Assembly: GCA_036381835.1 (NCBI GenBank)
Contig: DASVCA010000147.1
Coordinates: 1-40,000 of the forward strand
Direction of reading: 5' to 3'
Length of the DNA stretch: 40,000 nucleotides
Source: DASULK01 sp036381835
GTDB taxonomy: Bacteria > Actinomycetota > Actinomycetes > Mycobacteriales > Micromonosporaceae
Below are positions 7,336 to 15,141 of this stretch, piece after piece. Made by a program: the position numbers and the translations under genes. Below the pieces are notes generated by a model. That model was not told the DNA's origin. It did not search any database and saw nothing but the letters and a program-made list of their open reading frames with translations. Positions within the stretch are counted from its first letter, which is position 1. Each line of letters starts with the position of its first letter.

Positions 7336-7500
7336 TCAGTTCCACTCCGCACCAGAGTTCCACTCCGCACCAGACTGCGTTGACACGGTGTCCCCACCGT
7401 AGGCGTTCGCCGCCGTACCGCTGACGGCGACCACCCCGAACGCCAGGGCGGCGAGCATCACGGCCCGACCAAGCCAACGGCCGATCACGTTTACACGCAT
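7336..7500 (-). CDS. Small secreted peptide with duplicated SGAEWN C-terminus
   Basis: A 54-aa reading frame from ATG 7500, with GAGGAG 7 nt upstream. It starts MRVNVIGRWLGRAVMLAALAF and continues with GVVAVSGTAANA, a typical Sec signal peptide: basic n-region, hydrophobic core and AxA-like cleavage site near residue 33. The predicted mature peptide is about 21 aa, beginning YGGDTVSTQ and ending in two exact copies of SGAEWN. The copies are identical at DNA level (18 bp twice). It ends 57 nt before the GGDEF-EAL gene on the same strand, so the two may share a transcript. I do not recognise a family. Good start signals and a coherent signal peptide argue that it is real. Confidence 0.7.
   Translation of the reverse strand: MRVNVIGRWLGRAVMLAALAFGVVAVSGTAANAYGGDTVSTQSGAEWNSGAEWN
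7339..7374. repeat. Perfect 18-bp tandem direct repeat
   Basis: GTTCCACTCCGCACCAGA occurs twice head to tail (7339-7356 and 7357-7374). On the minus strand each copy encodes SGAEWN at the end of the small secreted peptide. The copies have no mismatches, suggesting recent duplication or slippage. Confidence 0.9.
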
Positions 7501-7671
7501 CACGATCTCCTCTTCGATCCGGGCCTTACTTACCGGTTGACGTCATACTGCCACACCCCGCATCGACTACGCCGTATGGCGACACTGCCTAAACCTTCAG
7601 CACCCGCAATCCTGGCTAAACGTACGAGCCAACCATGGACGGTCACTTCGGTCTCAGCTCCAGAGAAGCCG
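7501..7671. other. Intergenic region between small peptide gene and tRNA-Tyr terminator
   Basis: It contains the ribosome binding site and presumably the promoter of the small secreted peptide, plus an 8-bp palindrome TGACGTCA (about 7538-7545) that could be an operator. No gene is seen; the frame running through it on the plus strand continues antisense across tRNA-Tyr and is spurious. Confidence 0.4.
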
Positions 7672-7708
7672 AAGGCCCCTGACCTGTCTTTCGCAGGTCA
7701 GGGGCCTT
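7672..7708 (-). terminator. Terminator downstream of tRNA-Tyr
   Basis: A perfect 15-bp inverted repeat, AAGGCCCCTGACCTG (7672-7686) against CAGGTCAGGGGCCTT (7694-7708), with loop TCTTTCG. It lies about 15 nt past the 3' end of tRNA-Tyr on the minus strand. No T run follows. Confidence 0.85.
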
Positions 7709-7722
7709 GCGGTGTCTGTGTC

Positions 7723-7806
7723 TGGTGGCGGGTGCTGGATTCGAACCAGCGTAGCTTGCGCGACGGTTTTACAGACCGCTCCCTTTGGCCGCTCGGGCAA
7801 CCCGCC
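7723..7806 (-). tRNA. tRNA-Tyr (anticodon GTA)
   Basis: The reverse complement starts GGCGGGTTGCCCGAGCGG and folds into a class II tRNA with a long variable arm (about GTCGCGCAAGCTAC). The anticodon loop is CTGTAAA (GTA), the T arm GGTTCGAATCC, the acceptor GGCGGGT/ACCCGCC with discriminator A. An encoded CCA follows the discriminator (7723-7725), unlike the three tRNAs at 3-4.7 kb. Confidence 0.95.
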
Positions 7807-7954
7807 TGGGTGTCATCGCGTCGTGTCGCGACAACGATGGCAAGGATAGCTCTACCCCCCCTCCCGTTCGCAAACGGGTACGGTCATCTTGCCACGCCGT
7901 CCGACGACGACGGCGGCGGAGGTTTCATTCCGGACCCGAGCAGGAGCAGGAGCC

Positions 7955-8449
7955 ATGGCTGCTAACCCGTCGTTCGACATCGTGAGCAAGGTCGACCGCC
8001 AGGAGGTCGACAACGCGCTGCGGCAGACGGAGAAGGAGCTTGCGACCCGGTTCGACTTCCGTGGCACGGGCGCGCAGATCGCCTGGGCCGGCGAGGCCGC
8101 GGTGACCCTGCAGGCGGAGACCGAGGAACGGGTGAAGGCCGCGTTGGACGTCTTCAAGGACAAGCTGGTCAAGCGCAAGATCTCGCTGAAGGCGCTGGAC
8201 GCGGGCGAGCCGCGCAGCTCGGGCAAGACGTACAAGATCGACTGCAGGATCGTGCAGGGCATCGATTCGGAGAAGGCCAAGGCGATCAGCAAGAAGATCC
8301 GCGACGAGGGCCCGAAGGGGGTGCAGGCACAAATCCAGGGCGACCAGCTGCGGGTGAGCGGCAAGAAGAAGGACGACCTGCAGGCGGTCATCGCGCTGCT
8401 GAAGTCCGCGGACTTCGGCATCCCCTTGCAGTTCACCAACTACCGGTAG
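7955..8449 (+). CDS. YajQ family nucleotide-binding protein (UPF0234)
   Basis: 164 aa from ATG 7955, with GCAGGAG just upstream. It starts MAANPSFDIVSKVDRQEVDNALRQ and contains TRFDFRGTGAQI and the GKTYKIDCRIVQGIDSEKAK segment, all characteristic of YajQ/UPF0234. Family members form a two-domain ferredoxin-like fold; some bind cyclic di-GMP or nucleotides. Placing a YajQ homologue near a GGDEF-EAL protein is suggestive, but YajQ c-di-GMP binding is established only in some species (for example Xanthomonas). The gene converges with the MFS gene, the stops lying 2 nt apart. Confidence 0.93.
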   Translation: MAANPSFDIVSKVDRQEVDNALRQTEKELATRFDFRGTGAQIAWAGEAAVTLQAETEERVKAALDVFKDKLVKRKISLKALDAGEPRSSGKTYKIDCRIVQGIDSEKAKAISKKIRDEGPKGVQAQIQGDQLRVSGKKKDDLQAVIALLKSADFGIPLQFTNYR

Positions 8450-8451
8450 CC

Positions 8452-9717
8452 TCACCCGACCTCGGCGACGGCTTCGTTCAACCGCAGTGCCGCGGCTCGG
8501 TCCGCGCGGGCGATGGGGCCGTTCGGCAGCGCCGCGACACCCGCGCCGACCGCCACCGAGCCCGCGGCGAAGAGGAACGCCCACGGTACGCCGTTGGGCT
8601 GGTCGACGATGACGCCGGCCACCGCGCCACCGGCCGCGGTGGCCGCCACCATGGTGGTGACGGCCCAGGTGTACGCCTCGTTCAGCATGCTGCTTGGGCA
8701 GATGCGGCCGACCATGGTGGTCTGCACGGTGAGCGCAGGCGCGATGGTCACCCCACCTATCGCCAACGCTATCCCCAGTGCCAGCGGGGTCGGCATCAGG
8801 GCGTACGCGATGTAGGAGACCGCCACGGCGGTGAGGAGGCGGGCGAACTGGCGGGTGAGGTCGGCGGCAGGGGGCCGGGTACCGAACCAGAACCCGCTGA
8901 TCACGCTACCCAGGCCCCAGACCGCGAGCAGCACCCCGGCGAGCCCGCCGCCATTGTCCTGGTATGAGGTGGTGTAGGCGGGGACGACCACGCCCACGGT
9001 GCCGAAGGCAAGGCCGAGGCCCGCGATGCACAGCAGCAGCGCGGGGAACCCGGCCACCCGCAGCGGCCCGAGGCCCCTGGCTCGCTTGTGGGTGAGATGT
9101 GGGCGACGGGCACGCATGACGGGGCTGAGCGCCACGACGGCGGTGCCGAGCAGCGTGATCACCGCGGCGCCGGCCAGCGCGGCCGTCGCATCGGCGACGA
9201 TGACGAAGCCCGCGACGAGCAGCGGCCCCACCGCGAACACCGCTTCGAACAGCGCGGTCTCGGCCGCGAGCGCGGTGTTGCGCAGGGCGTAGTGGCCGGT
9301 GCGCGGATCGGTGAGATCGTTCCACGCGCCGCGGACGGCCGCGGTCAGGGGTGGGAAGGTGGCACCGGCGAGCGCGGCGAAGAGGTAGATCAACGGGAGG
9401 ACGTCGGCCCCGCCTCGAAAGGCAAGGAGCAGCCCGGCTACGGCGACCGGGTGGGCCACGGCGGTGACGAGGAGGACGGGGCTGGGTCCGATCCGGTCGG
9501 CGATCCGTCCGGCGAGCGGGCTCAGCGCGGCACCGGAGAGCGCGTACACACCAGTGGCGATGGCCGCCGGTGTGTACCGTCCGGTGACGTTCTCGATGGC
9601 CAGCAGCAGCGCCAGGCGGGTCATGCCGATGCTCAGGCGGGCGATGATCCCGACGACCAGCAGCACCGGTGCGCCGGGCAGCCGCCAGAGGGCGACGTAC
9701 CTGCCCGTTGCGGCCAC
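8452..9717 (-). CDS. MFS transporter, drug/metabolite exporter type
   Basis: 421 aa with about 12 hydrophobic segments. The loop after the second helix reads GRIADRIGPSPVLLVT, the MFS loop 2-3 signature (G-x(3)-D-R-x-G). Starts at GTG 9717 with a G-rich ribosome binding site upstream. Substrate cannot be told from sequence; the short loops and overall form are those of MFS_1 exporters or permeases. It stands alone between yajQ (convergent) and htpX, whose terminator separates them. Confidence 0.85.
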   Translation of the reverse strand: MAATGRYVALWRLPGAPVLLVVGIIARLSIGMTRLALLLAIENVTGRYTPAAIATGVYALSGAALSPLAGRIADRIGPSPVLLVTAVAHPVAVAGLLLAFRGGADVLPLIYLFAALAGATFPPLTAAVRGAWNDLTDPRTGHYALRNTALAAETALFEAVFAVGPLLVAGFVIVADATAALAGAAVITLLGTAVVALSPVMRARRPHLTHKRARGLGPLRVAGFPALLLCIAGLGLAFGTVGVVVPAYTTSYQDNGGGLAGVLLAVWGLGSVISGFWFGTRPPAADLTRQFARLLTAVAVSYIAYALMPTPLALGIALAIGGVTIAPALTVQTTMVGRICPSSMLNEAYTWAVTTMVAATAAGGAVAGVIVDQPNGVPWAFLFAAGSVAVGAGVAALPNGPIARADRAAALRLNEAVAEVG

Positions 9718-9802
9718 CCCGCTGCCCCCCCGTGTCTAGCGCGTCACCCTACCGCCGCTGGCAGCCGACGGATCCTGTGCGGACCGGCGACGTCGGTCAC
9801 GG

Positions 9803-9849
9803 CGACGCCCCGCCGTGGGGGCGCAGCGCGCCGATCCGGCGGGGCGTCG
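9803..9849 (-). terminator. Terminator downstream of htpX
   Basis: A 13-bp perfect inverted repeat CGACGCCCCGCCG (9803-9815) / CGGCGGGGCGTCG (9837-9849), with a 21-nt loop that can itself fold. It begins 4 nt past the htpX stop codon on the minus strand. Confidence 0.75.
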
Positions 9850-9853
9850 GCAT

Positions 9854-10735
9854 TCAGCGTAGGAACTGGATCGGCCCGGAGGAGCTCGCCATCTGCTCCA
9901 GGCGTCGGACCCGATCCGCCATCGGCGGGTGGGTCGAGAAGAGTGCGGCGAGCCCGCCGCCCTTCAACGGGTTGTCGATCATCAGGTGGGCCGTGCTGGC
10001 GAGCTGGCCCTCGGCGGGCATAGGCATCCGCTGCGTACCCATATGGATCTTCCGCAGTGCGCTCGCCAGCGCCAGCGGATCGCCGGTGAGTTCAGCGCCG
10101 GACGCATCGGCCTGGAATTCCCGGCTGCGGCTGATGGCCAGCTGAATGATCGAGGCGGCAAGCGGGCCGAGGATGATCATCAGCAGCAGCGCGGCGGGGT
10201 TCGGCGCGTCGTCGTCCTGGCTGGTGAAGGGCAGGAACAGAGCCAGGTTGGCCAGCGTGGTGATGATGCCCGCCAGCGCTGCCGCGACGCTCGCGATGAG
10301 AATGTCCCGGTTGTAGACGTGGGACAGCTCGTGGCCGATCACGCCGCGCAGCTCACGGTAGTCGAGGATCTGGGTGATGCCATGGGTCACGCAGACCGCC
10401 GCGTTCTGCGGGTTCCGTCCCGTCGCGAAGGCGTTGGGCTGCATGGCCGGGCTCACGTACAGGCGGGGCATCGGTTGGCGTGCCTTGGTCGAGAGTTCCC
10501 GCACCATCCGGTAGAGCTCGGGGAACTCAGCCTCGCTCACCGGGCGCGCGCCCATCGCCCGTAGAGCGATCTTGTCGGACCAGAAGTAGCTCACACCGTT
10601 CATGGCGAGCGAGATGAACGCGGCGAAGACGAGCCCGCCACGCCCGCCGAACCAGTAGCCGACCGCGAGGATCAAGGCGGTGAGCAGGCCGAGCAGCGCG
10701 GCGGTCTTGAGACCGTTGTAGTGCCGGTATCGCAC
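9854..10735 (-). CDS. htpX: Membrane zinc metalloprotease HtpX
   Basis: HtpX, an M48B membrane protease that degrades damaged membrane proteins alongside FtsH. 293 aa from GTG 10735, placed 5 nt after AAGGAG; an upstream in-frame GTG at 10741 overlaps that site and is less likely. Two N-terminal membrane helices (about residues 10-50) precede the catalytic domain. The zinc motif HELSH is at about residue 135, followed by two further membrane helices (about 145-195), and the third ligand region REFQADASGAELTGDP follows. The C-terminal FSTHPPMADRVRRLE is the usual family ending. It stands alone, with its own terminator. Confidence 0.95.
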   Translation of the reverse strand: MRYRHYNGLKTAALLGLLTALILAVGYWFGGRGGLVFAAFISLAMNGVSYFWSDKIALRAMGARPVSEAEFPELYRMVRELSTKARQPMPRLYVSPAMQPNAFATGRNPQNAAVCVTHGITQILDYRELRGVIGHELSHVYNRDILIASVAAALAGIITTLANLALFLPFTSQDDDAPNPAALLLMIILGPLAASIIQLAISRSREFQADASGAELTGDPLALASALRKIHMGTQRMPMPAEGQLASTAHLMIDNPLKGGGLAALFSTHPPMADRVRRLEQMASSSGPIQFLR

Positions 10736-10914
10736 GTTCACTCCTTCCCGGTGCCGGGGTCAATCAGGCCGGCAACCGGTTCAACGCCCTTGCTACCCCC
10801 AATAATCCAGACGTAACTGTGTTTTCCCTGAGAAAGACCACATTGGTCGCAGCGGACCGGATAGGTCGAACCCCGTCGGAGCTCCTACCGCCACCCCGGT
10901 CGCGGCGGTGTCCG

Positions 10915-11412
10915 CTACCGGCGAGCGCCGGGTGCCGACGCCCGCCGCGCAGCCGTGGCTTCCTCCTTGGCCGGCTCGCCGTTGCGGTCGTGTGCGGGAG
11001 GGGGTGGCACCGTCGGCATCCACTGCTTCAACCGGCCCCGGTCGTGCAGCAGGTCGCGGATGTCGTACTCGGCGTACTCGAACTCCGGAGACCAGTAGAG
11101 CGCGTCGAACGGGCAGACGTCGACGCAGATACCGCAGTACATGCAGAGCGAGAAGTCGATCTCGAAGCGGTCCAGCACGTTCCGCTGACGAGGCCGGGAC
11201 GCGCCGGGCACGACCACTTCTTCCTTATGAGAGTCGATGTAGATGCACCAGTCGGGGCACTCCCGGGCACACAGCATGCAGACGGTGCAGTTCTCCTCCA
11301 GCAGGGCGATCACGCCCCGCGACCGTGGCGGCAGATGCGGTGGCACCTGCGGATAACCCGACTCCGCCGTTGCGGTCGAACCGCCGTCGCCCGCTCGCGC
11401 CATCTCGCTCAT
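10915..11412 (-). CDS. nuoI: NADH-quinone oxidoreductase subunit I homologue (two [4Fe-4S] ferredoxin)
   Basis: 165 aa with two complete [4Fe-4S] binding motifs, CTVCMLCARECP (about residues 42-53) and CMYCGICVDVCP (about 89-100), in the NuoI arrangement (electron transfer between clusters N6a and N6b and on to NuoB). Followed by FDALYWSPEFEYAEYD, a conserved NuoI segment. The C-terminal 30 residues are low-complexity. It starts with ATG overlapping the nuoC stop by 4 nt (ATGA), so the two are translationally coupled. It is not part of a full nuo operon here: no nuoD, E, F, G, H or J-N are visible next to it. Function as a paralogous complex I part or in another redox complex is inference. 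Confidence 0.88.
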   Translation of the reverse strand: MSEMARAGDGGSTATAESGYPQVPPHLPPRSRGVIALLEENCTVCMLCARECPDWCIYIDSHKEEVVVPGASRPRQRNVLDRFEIDFSLCMYCGICVDVCPFDALYWSPEFEYAEYDIRDLLHDRGRLKQWMPTVPPPPAHDRNGEPAKEEATAARRASAPGARR

Positions 11413-12032
11413 ACGTCCGATCCTGCCCCGTCGTCAGCTCCGCGTCCGGTCGACCCCGATCGGCTGGGCGGGCCCCAGTCCGCGGGTACGCCGGGCGGCC
11501 GCAACGGTTGGCGGCGCGGCGTCTCCTCGGACTCGCCCGGTTCCTTGGCGCCGGGCCACGGCTTGGCCACACGGGCGGCGAGCACGAAGTCCTTGCGCAG
11601 CGGGTGCCCTTCGAACTGCGTCGGCAGCAGCAGCGGTTTGAGATCCGGGTGGCCGGGGAAGCCGATGCCGAACATCTCGTGGGTCTCCCGCTCGTGCCAG
11701 GACGCACCGGGGAAGAGGTCGACGACGGACGGGACCTCGGGGGCGACGCGCGGCACCCGCGTGCGCAGCAGCACCCCGTGTCGCCGGCTGGTCGACCACA
11801 GGTGCGCCACCACATCGAAGCCCGCGTCCTGCTCGTCCACCGCCGTCAGCCAGTCGAAGAAGTCACAGGCGAGATCGTCGTCGTCTCGGGCCGCCCGGAT
11901 CGCGCCGCGCCAGCCGGACACCGGCACGTCCACCGTCGCCCGGGCGTACTCCTGGCCGCCGGACACCCCGACCGTCGCCGTGGTTGCGGGCAGCAGCTCG
12001 ACGATGCGGGCACCGACCTCTTCGGGGCTCAT
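11409..12032 (-). CDS. nuoC: NADH-quinone oxidoreductase subunit C homologue (30 kDa)
   Basis: 207 aa of the complex I 30-kDa subunit family. The diagnostic motif HERETHEMFGIGFPGHPD (about residues 112-129), followed by LKPLLLPTQFEGHPLRKDF, is intact. In complex I NuoC packs against NuoD and NuoB in the quinone module. The C-terminal 40 residues are Pro/Arg/Gly-rich and poorly conserved. The start is ATG 12032, divergent from a glucose-dehydrogenase-like gene. Its stop overlaps the nuoI start. NuoD, its usual partner and often its neighbour, is absent from the window. Confidence 0.9.
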   Translation of the reverse strand: MSPEEVGARIVELLPATTATVGVSGGQEYARATVDVPVSGWRGAIRAARDDDDLACDFFDWLTAVDEQDAGFDVVAHLWSTSRRHGVLLRTRVPRVAPEVPSVVDLFPGASWHERETHEMFGIGFPGHPDLKPLLLPTQFEGHPLRKDFVLAARVAKPWPGAKEPGESEETPRRQPLRPPGVPADWGPPSRSGSTGRGADDGAGSDV

Positions 12033-12122
12033 ACCGCGATCCTATGACCGCACCGGAACCGCCTCGCCCGACAGCATGCCGGTTCGCCGCTTGTCTCGGT
12101 CCCGAGCGGGAAGATTTCACCG

Positions 12123-13166
12123 GTGCGTGCTGTGACCGTCACCCCGGGTGAGCCGAATTCGCTGCGACTCGTCACCGACTTCCCGGAGCCGTCGACCGAC
12201 GACGGCGCGGTGCTCGTGGAGACCCTAGCGGTCGGCGTCTGCGGCACCGATCATGAGATCGTCGCGGGCCACTACGGGTCCGCTCCACCCGGCGCGGACG
12301 TCCTCGTCCTCGGACACGAGTCGCTCGGCCGGGTGCTCGAGGATCCGACCGGTACGCTGCATCCGGGCGACCTGGTCGCCGGTATCGTCCGCCACCCGGA
12401 CCCGGTGCCGTGCACCAACTGCGCCGTGGACGAGTGGGACATGTGCCGCAACGGGCAATACACCGAGCACGGCATCAAGGGCCTGCAGGGCTTCGCCCGG
12501 GAGCGGTGGCGGATCCACCCGAGGTTCGCGGTCGGCCTGGACCCGTCGCTGACCGAGGTGGGGGTGCTGCTGGAACCGGCCAGCGTGGTCGCCAAGGCGT
12601 GGGATCACATCGAACTGATCGGGCGGCGGGCGACCTGGCACCCGCAGAACGTGCTGGTCACCGGGGCCGGGCCGATCGGCCTGCTCGCCGCCCTGCTCGG
12701 CAGTCAACGCGGACTCGACGTGCACGTTCTGGATCTCGAGGTCGGGGGGCCGAAACCCGCCCTGGCCGGCGCGCTGGGCGCCCACTACCACACCGAACCG
12801 GTCCCGGAACTGGACTTCGAACCCGACATCGTCCTGGAATGCACGGGCGCACCGACGGTGGTGCTCAACGCGATGGACAAGGTGGGGCCCAACGGCGTCG
12901 TGTGCCTGACCGGGGTCTCCAGCGGCGGGCGCACCATCGACTTCGACGCGGGGGCGCTCAGCCGTTCCCTGGTGCTGGAGAACAACGTCGTGTTCGGGTC
13001 GGTGAACGCCAACCGCCGGCACTGGGAACTCGCCGCCGAGGCGCTGACCAAGGCGGATCCGCTCTGGCTCAGTTCCCTGATCACTCGGCGGCTGCCCGTG
13101 GACGCCTACGCGGACGCCTACCGCCCGAGCGGCGGGATCAAGACGGTCATCGAGTTCGCCCGCTAG
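12123..13166 (+). CDS. Glucose/alcohol 1-dehydrogenase, zinc-dependent MDR family
   Basis: 347 aa from GTG 12123 with GGGAAG upstream. A zinc-dependent medium-chain dehydrogenase of the glucose 1-dehydrogenase subgroup (archaeal-type GDH). Catalytic zinc ligands are seen in GVCGTDHEI (Cys about 39) and GHES (His-Glu about 66). The structural-zinc lobe is only partly kept: CTNCAVDEWDMC has three Cys. The Rossmann motif VTGAGPIGLLAAL lies about residues 179-191. The C-terminal segment NNVVFGSVNANRRHW is a hallmark of the GDH group. The predicted reaction is oxidation of an aldose C1 with NAD(P)+. It ends at a strong bidirectional terminator. Confidence 0.85.
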   Translation: MRAVTVTPGEPNSLRLVTDFPEPSTDDGAVLVETLAVGVCGTDHEIVAGHYGSAPPGADVLVLGHESLGRVLEDPTGTLHPGDLVAGIVRHPDPVPCTNCAVDEWDMCRNGQYTEHGIKGLQGFARERWRIHPRFAVGLDPSLTEVGVLLEPASVVAKAWDHIELIGRRATWHPQNVLVTGAGPIGLLAALLGSQRGLDVHVLDLEVGGPKPALAGALGAHYHTEPVPELDFEPDIVLECTGAPTVVLNAMDKVGPNGVVCLTGVSSGGRTIDFDAGALSRSLVLENNVVFGSVNANRRHWELAAEALTKADPLWLSSLITRRLPVDAYADAYRPSGGIKTVIEFAR

Positions 13167-13205
13167 CCGGTCCGCCTCGGCGGCAGCGCCGCCGAGGCGG
13201 ACCGG
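13167..13205. terminator. Bidirectional terminator between convergent genes
   Basis: A perfect 18-bp inverted repeat (13167-13184 / 13188-13205) with a 3-nt loop AGC starts at the base after the dehydrogenase stop codon and ends 8 nt before the stop of the convergent DUF2252 gene. It can act in both directions. Confidence 0.9.
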
Positions 13206-13212
13206 CGGAGCA

Positions 13213-14523
13213 CTACAGGCCGGGCAGCCGGCCGTTGCGGAACAGGTCCACGAAGATCTGGTGGTCCTGGCGGGCCCGCAGCCCGTACGCGTGCGCGAAG
13301 TCGACCAGGTGGGCGATGAAGCCGTCGTGGTCCTTGTCGATCGCCGCCACGATCGCCTCCTCGGTGGAGAAGTCCACCAGGTCGTGGCTTGATTCGTCGT
13401 CGGCGACCGAGTGCATCCGGGCGACCGCCCGACCGAGGTCGGCGATCACCTCGGTCAGCTCCTCCGGCTCGTTGACGTCGGACCAGTCCAGGTCCGCCGC
13501 GTACGGGGAGACCTCGGCCACCAGTTGGCCCACCCCGTCGAGTTCGGTGTAGCCCAGCCACGGGTCGGCGTACGCCTGCAAGGCGCGCTGCGACTCGGCC
13601 GTGCGGTGGCCCTGGTGCCGGAAGTAGCCGCGCACCCGCTCATCGTCGATGTACCGTGCCACCGCGGGCACCTGAGCCTGCTTCATGTAGATGATGACGT
13701 CGTTCTCCAGTGCCTCGGTGTGCCCTTCGAGCAGCAGGTTGTACGACGGCAGACCGGCCGAGCCGATCCCGACACCCTTGCGCATCACCACGTCCTTGAT
13801 GCGCACCGAGACGGGTCGGCGGTGCGCACCGGAGTCCGGCAGCGTCTCCAGGTACCGCTCGAAGGCGGCCAGGACCCGGGCCCGGGTCTGCGGGTCGACC
13901 TCGAAGACCCCGTCGCCGAGGGAGAACCGCCGCTCGTAGTTGTCGATCGTGGTCTGCTCGTTCAGCAGGTCGACGCGGGTACGGAGGCGGGCCTGCTGAA
14001 GCACCCCACGCAGCACCCCGTCCGCGTTCTCCAAGGTGATCGAGCCGATCGCGTCGTCCCCACCGACCGCGATGGCCCGCAGTTCGGTCAGGTAGGCGGT
14101 GGCGAACGCGGTGACCAGGCCGGTGATGGTCTCGTCGGAGAGCGCCTTGGCATAGCCGATCAGGGCGACGCTGGCGACGAACCGCTTCAGATCCCAGGAG
14201 AACGGGCCGACATACGCCTCGTCGAAGTCGTTGACGTTGAACACCAGCTGCCCCGAGGCGTTCATGTAGGTGCCGAAGTTCTCCGCGTGCAGGTCGCCGT
14301 GGATCCAGACCCGGCTGGTCCGCTCGTCAAGGAAGCGGTCGTCGGCGAAGTCGCTGGTCAGGTCGGCGTAGAAGACGGCGGCGCTGCCCCGGTAGAAGGC
14401 GAACGGCGAGGCCGCCATCTTGCGGAATTTGCGGCGGAAGGCGGCTGGGTCGCGGGTCATCATGTCGCCGAATTCGGCGACGAGGACTTCCACGAGACGG
14501 TCGGCGCGTTGTTCGGTAGGCAT
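13213..14523 (-). CDS. DUF2252 domain protein (kinase-like fold)
   Basis: 436 aa from ATG 14523 (an upstream TTG is also in frame; neither has a clear ribosome binding site). It matches DUF2252 in its motifs: FRRKFRKMAASPFAFYRGSA near the N-terminus, WIHGDLHAENFG (about residue 70-82), NVNDFDEA and the basic KDVVMRKGVGIGSAG. The HGDLHxxN and NDFD pairs resemble the catalytic loop and metal-binding motifs of aminoglycoside phosphotransferase-type kinases, so an ATP-dependent phosphotransfer is plausible but unproved for the family. It lies downstream of nuoB by 28 nt on the same strand and so may be cotranscribed with it. Confidence 0.88.
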   Translation of the reverse strand: MPTEQRADRLVEVLVAEFGDMMTRDPAAFRRKFRKMAASPFAFYRGSAAVFYADLTSDFADDRFLDERTSRVWIHGDLHAENFGTYMNASGQLVFNVNDFDEAYVGPFSWDLKRFVASVALIGYAKALSDETITGLVTAFATAYLTELRAIAVGGDDAIGSITLENADGVLRGVLQQARLRTRVDLLNEQTTIDNYERRFSLGDGVFEVDPQTRARVLAAFERYLETLPDSGAHRRPVSVRIKDVVMRKGVGIGSAGLPSYNLLLEGHTEALENDVIIYMKQAQVPAVARYIDDERVRGYFRHQGHRTAESQRALQAYADPWLGYTELDGVGQLVAEVSPYAADLDWSDVNEPEELTEVIADLGRAVARMHSVADDESSHDLVDFSTEEAIVAAIDKDHDGFIAHLVDFAHAYGLRARQDHQIFVDLFRNGRLPGL

Positions 14524-14551
14524 GCCGGACAAGCTAGTAGGGCACCGCCAC

Positions 14552-15103
14552 CTACGGGCTGCCGCCCGGCGGCGGCACCGGCGGCGCGGTCAACGAGCCG
14601 ACGGTGCGGGGCTCGCGACCTGGGTCCGCCGACCGCCCGGTGATGCGCTCCTGCAGGCGCAGGATCCCGTGCAGCAGCGCTTCCGGCCGAGGTGGGCATC
14701 CGGGCACGTAGATGTCGACCGGGACGAGTTGGTCGACGCCCTTGGTCACCGAGTACGAATCCCAGTAGGGTCCGCCGCAGTTGGCGCACGCGCCGAAGGA
14801 GATGACGTACTTCGGCTCCGGAAGCTGCTCGTAGAGCCGCTTGATCGCCGGCGCCATCTTGTCGGTCACGGTGCCGGACACCACGAGCAGATCGGCCCGC
14901 GCGGGCCCGTCCGAACCGGGTGGTCCGCCGAGCCCGGCGAAGGCGTGCCGGCTCGTGCCGGCCGCCACGAACTCGACCGCGCAGCAGGCCAGCCCGAAGT
15001 TGAGGACCCACAGCGTGTACCGCCGGCCCCAGTCGATCACGAACCGGATCGGCTCGCCGAGCGCGTCGGGCAGGCCCGCACCGATCCGCTCCCCTTGGCG
15101 CAT
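14552..15103 (-). CDS. nuoB: NADH-quinone oxidoreductase subunit B homologue
   Basis: 183 aa from ATG 15103 (a TTG 12 nt upstream is in frame). NuoB/PSST family, which holds cluster N2, the last electron carrier before quinone in complex I. All four cluster ligands are seen: the adjacent Cys pair in FGLACCAVEF (about residues 36-45), the Cys of GACANCGGPYW and that of VPGCPPRPEALL. SGTVTDKMAPAIKRLYEQLP is the usual intervening segment. The Pro/Gly-rich tail is not conserved. It stands apart from nuoC and nuoI by the DUF2252 and dehydrogenase genes, and no nuoA or nuoD is nearby. Confidence 0.92.
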   Translation of the reverse strand: MRQGERIGAGLPDALGEPIRFVIDWGRRYTLWVLNFGLACCAVEFVAAGTSRHAFAGLGGPPGSDGPARADLLVVSGTVTDKMAPAIKRLYEQLPEPKYVISFGACANCGGPYWDSYSVTKGVDQLVPVDIYVPGCPPRPEALLHGILRLQERITGRSADPGREPRTVGSLTAPPVPPPGGSP

Positions 15104-15141
15104 GTCGCCAGTCAATCACACCCGGGTTCGCGCCTCGCCGC

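Noticed and set aside
5599..7383. 594-codon plus-strand frame
   Set aside because: Antisense of the GGDEF-EAL gene; composition (His/Arg/Gln-rich, no domain) and length are effects of high GC codon use.
7538..7545. TGACGTCA palindrome upstream of the small peptide gene as a defined regulator site
   Set aside because: An 8-bp palindrome occurs by chance at this scale; no second copy or known regulator nearby.
7537..7965. 142-codon plus-strand frame across tRNA-Tyr
   Set aside because: Its middle is the antisense of tRNA-Tyr, giving a well-known type of false protein (WRVLDSNQRSLRDGF); no ribosome binding site, and it overlaps the yajQ start.
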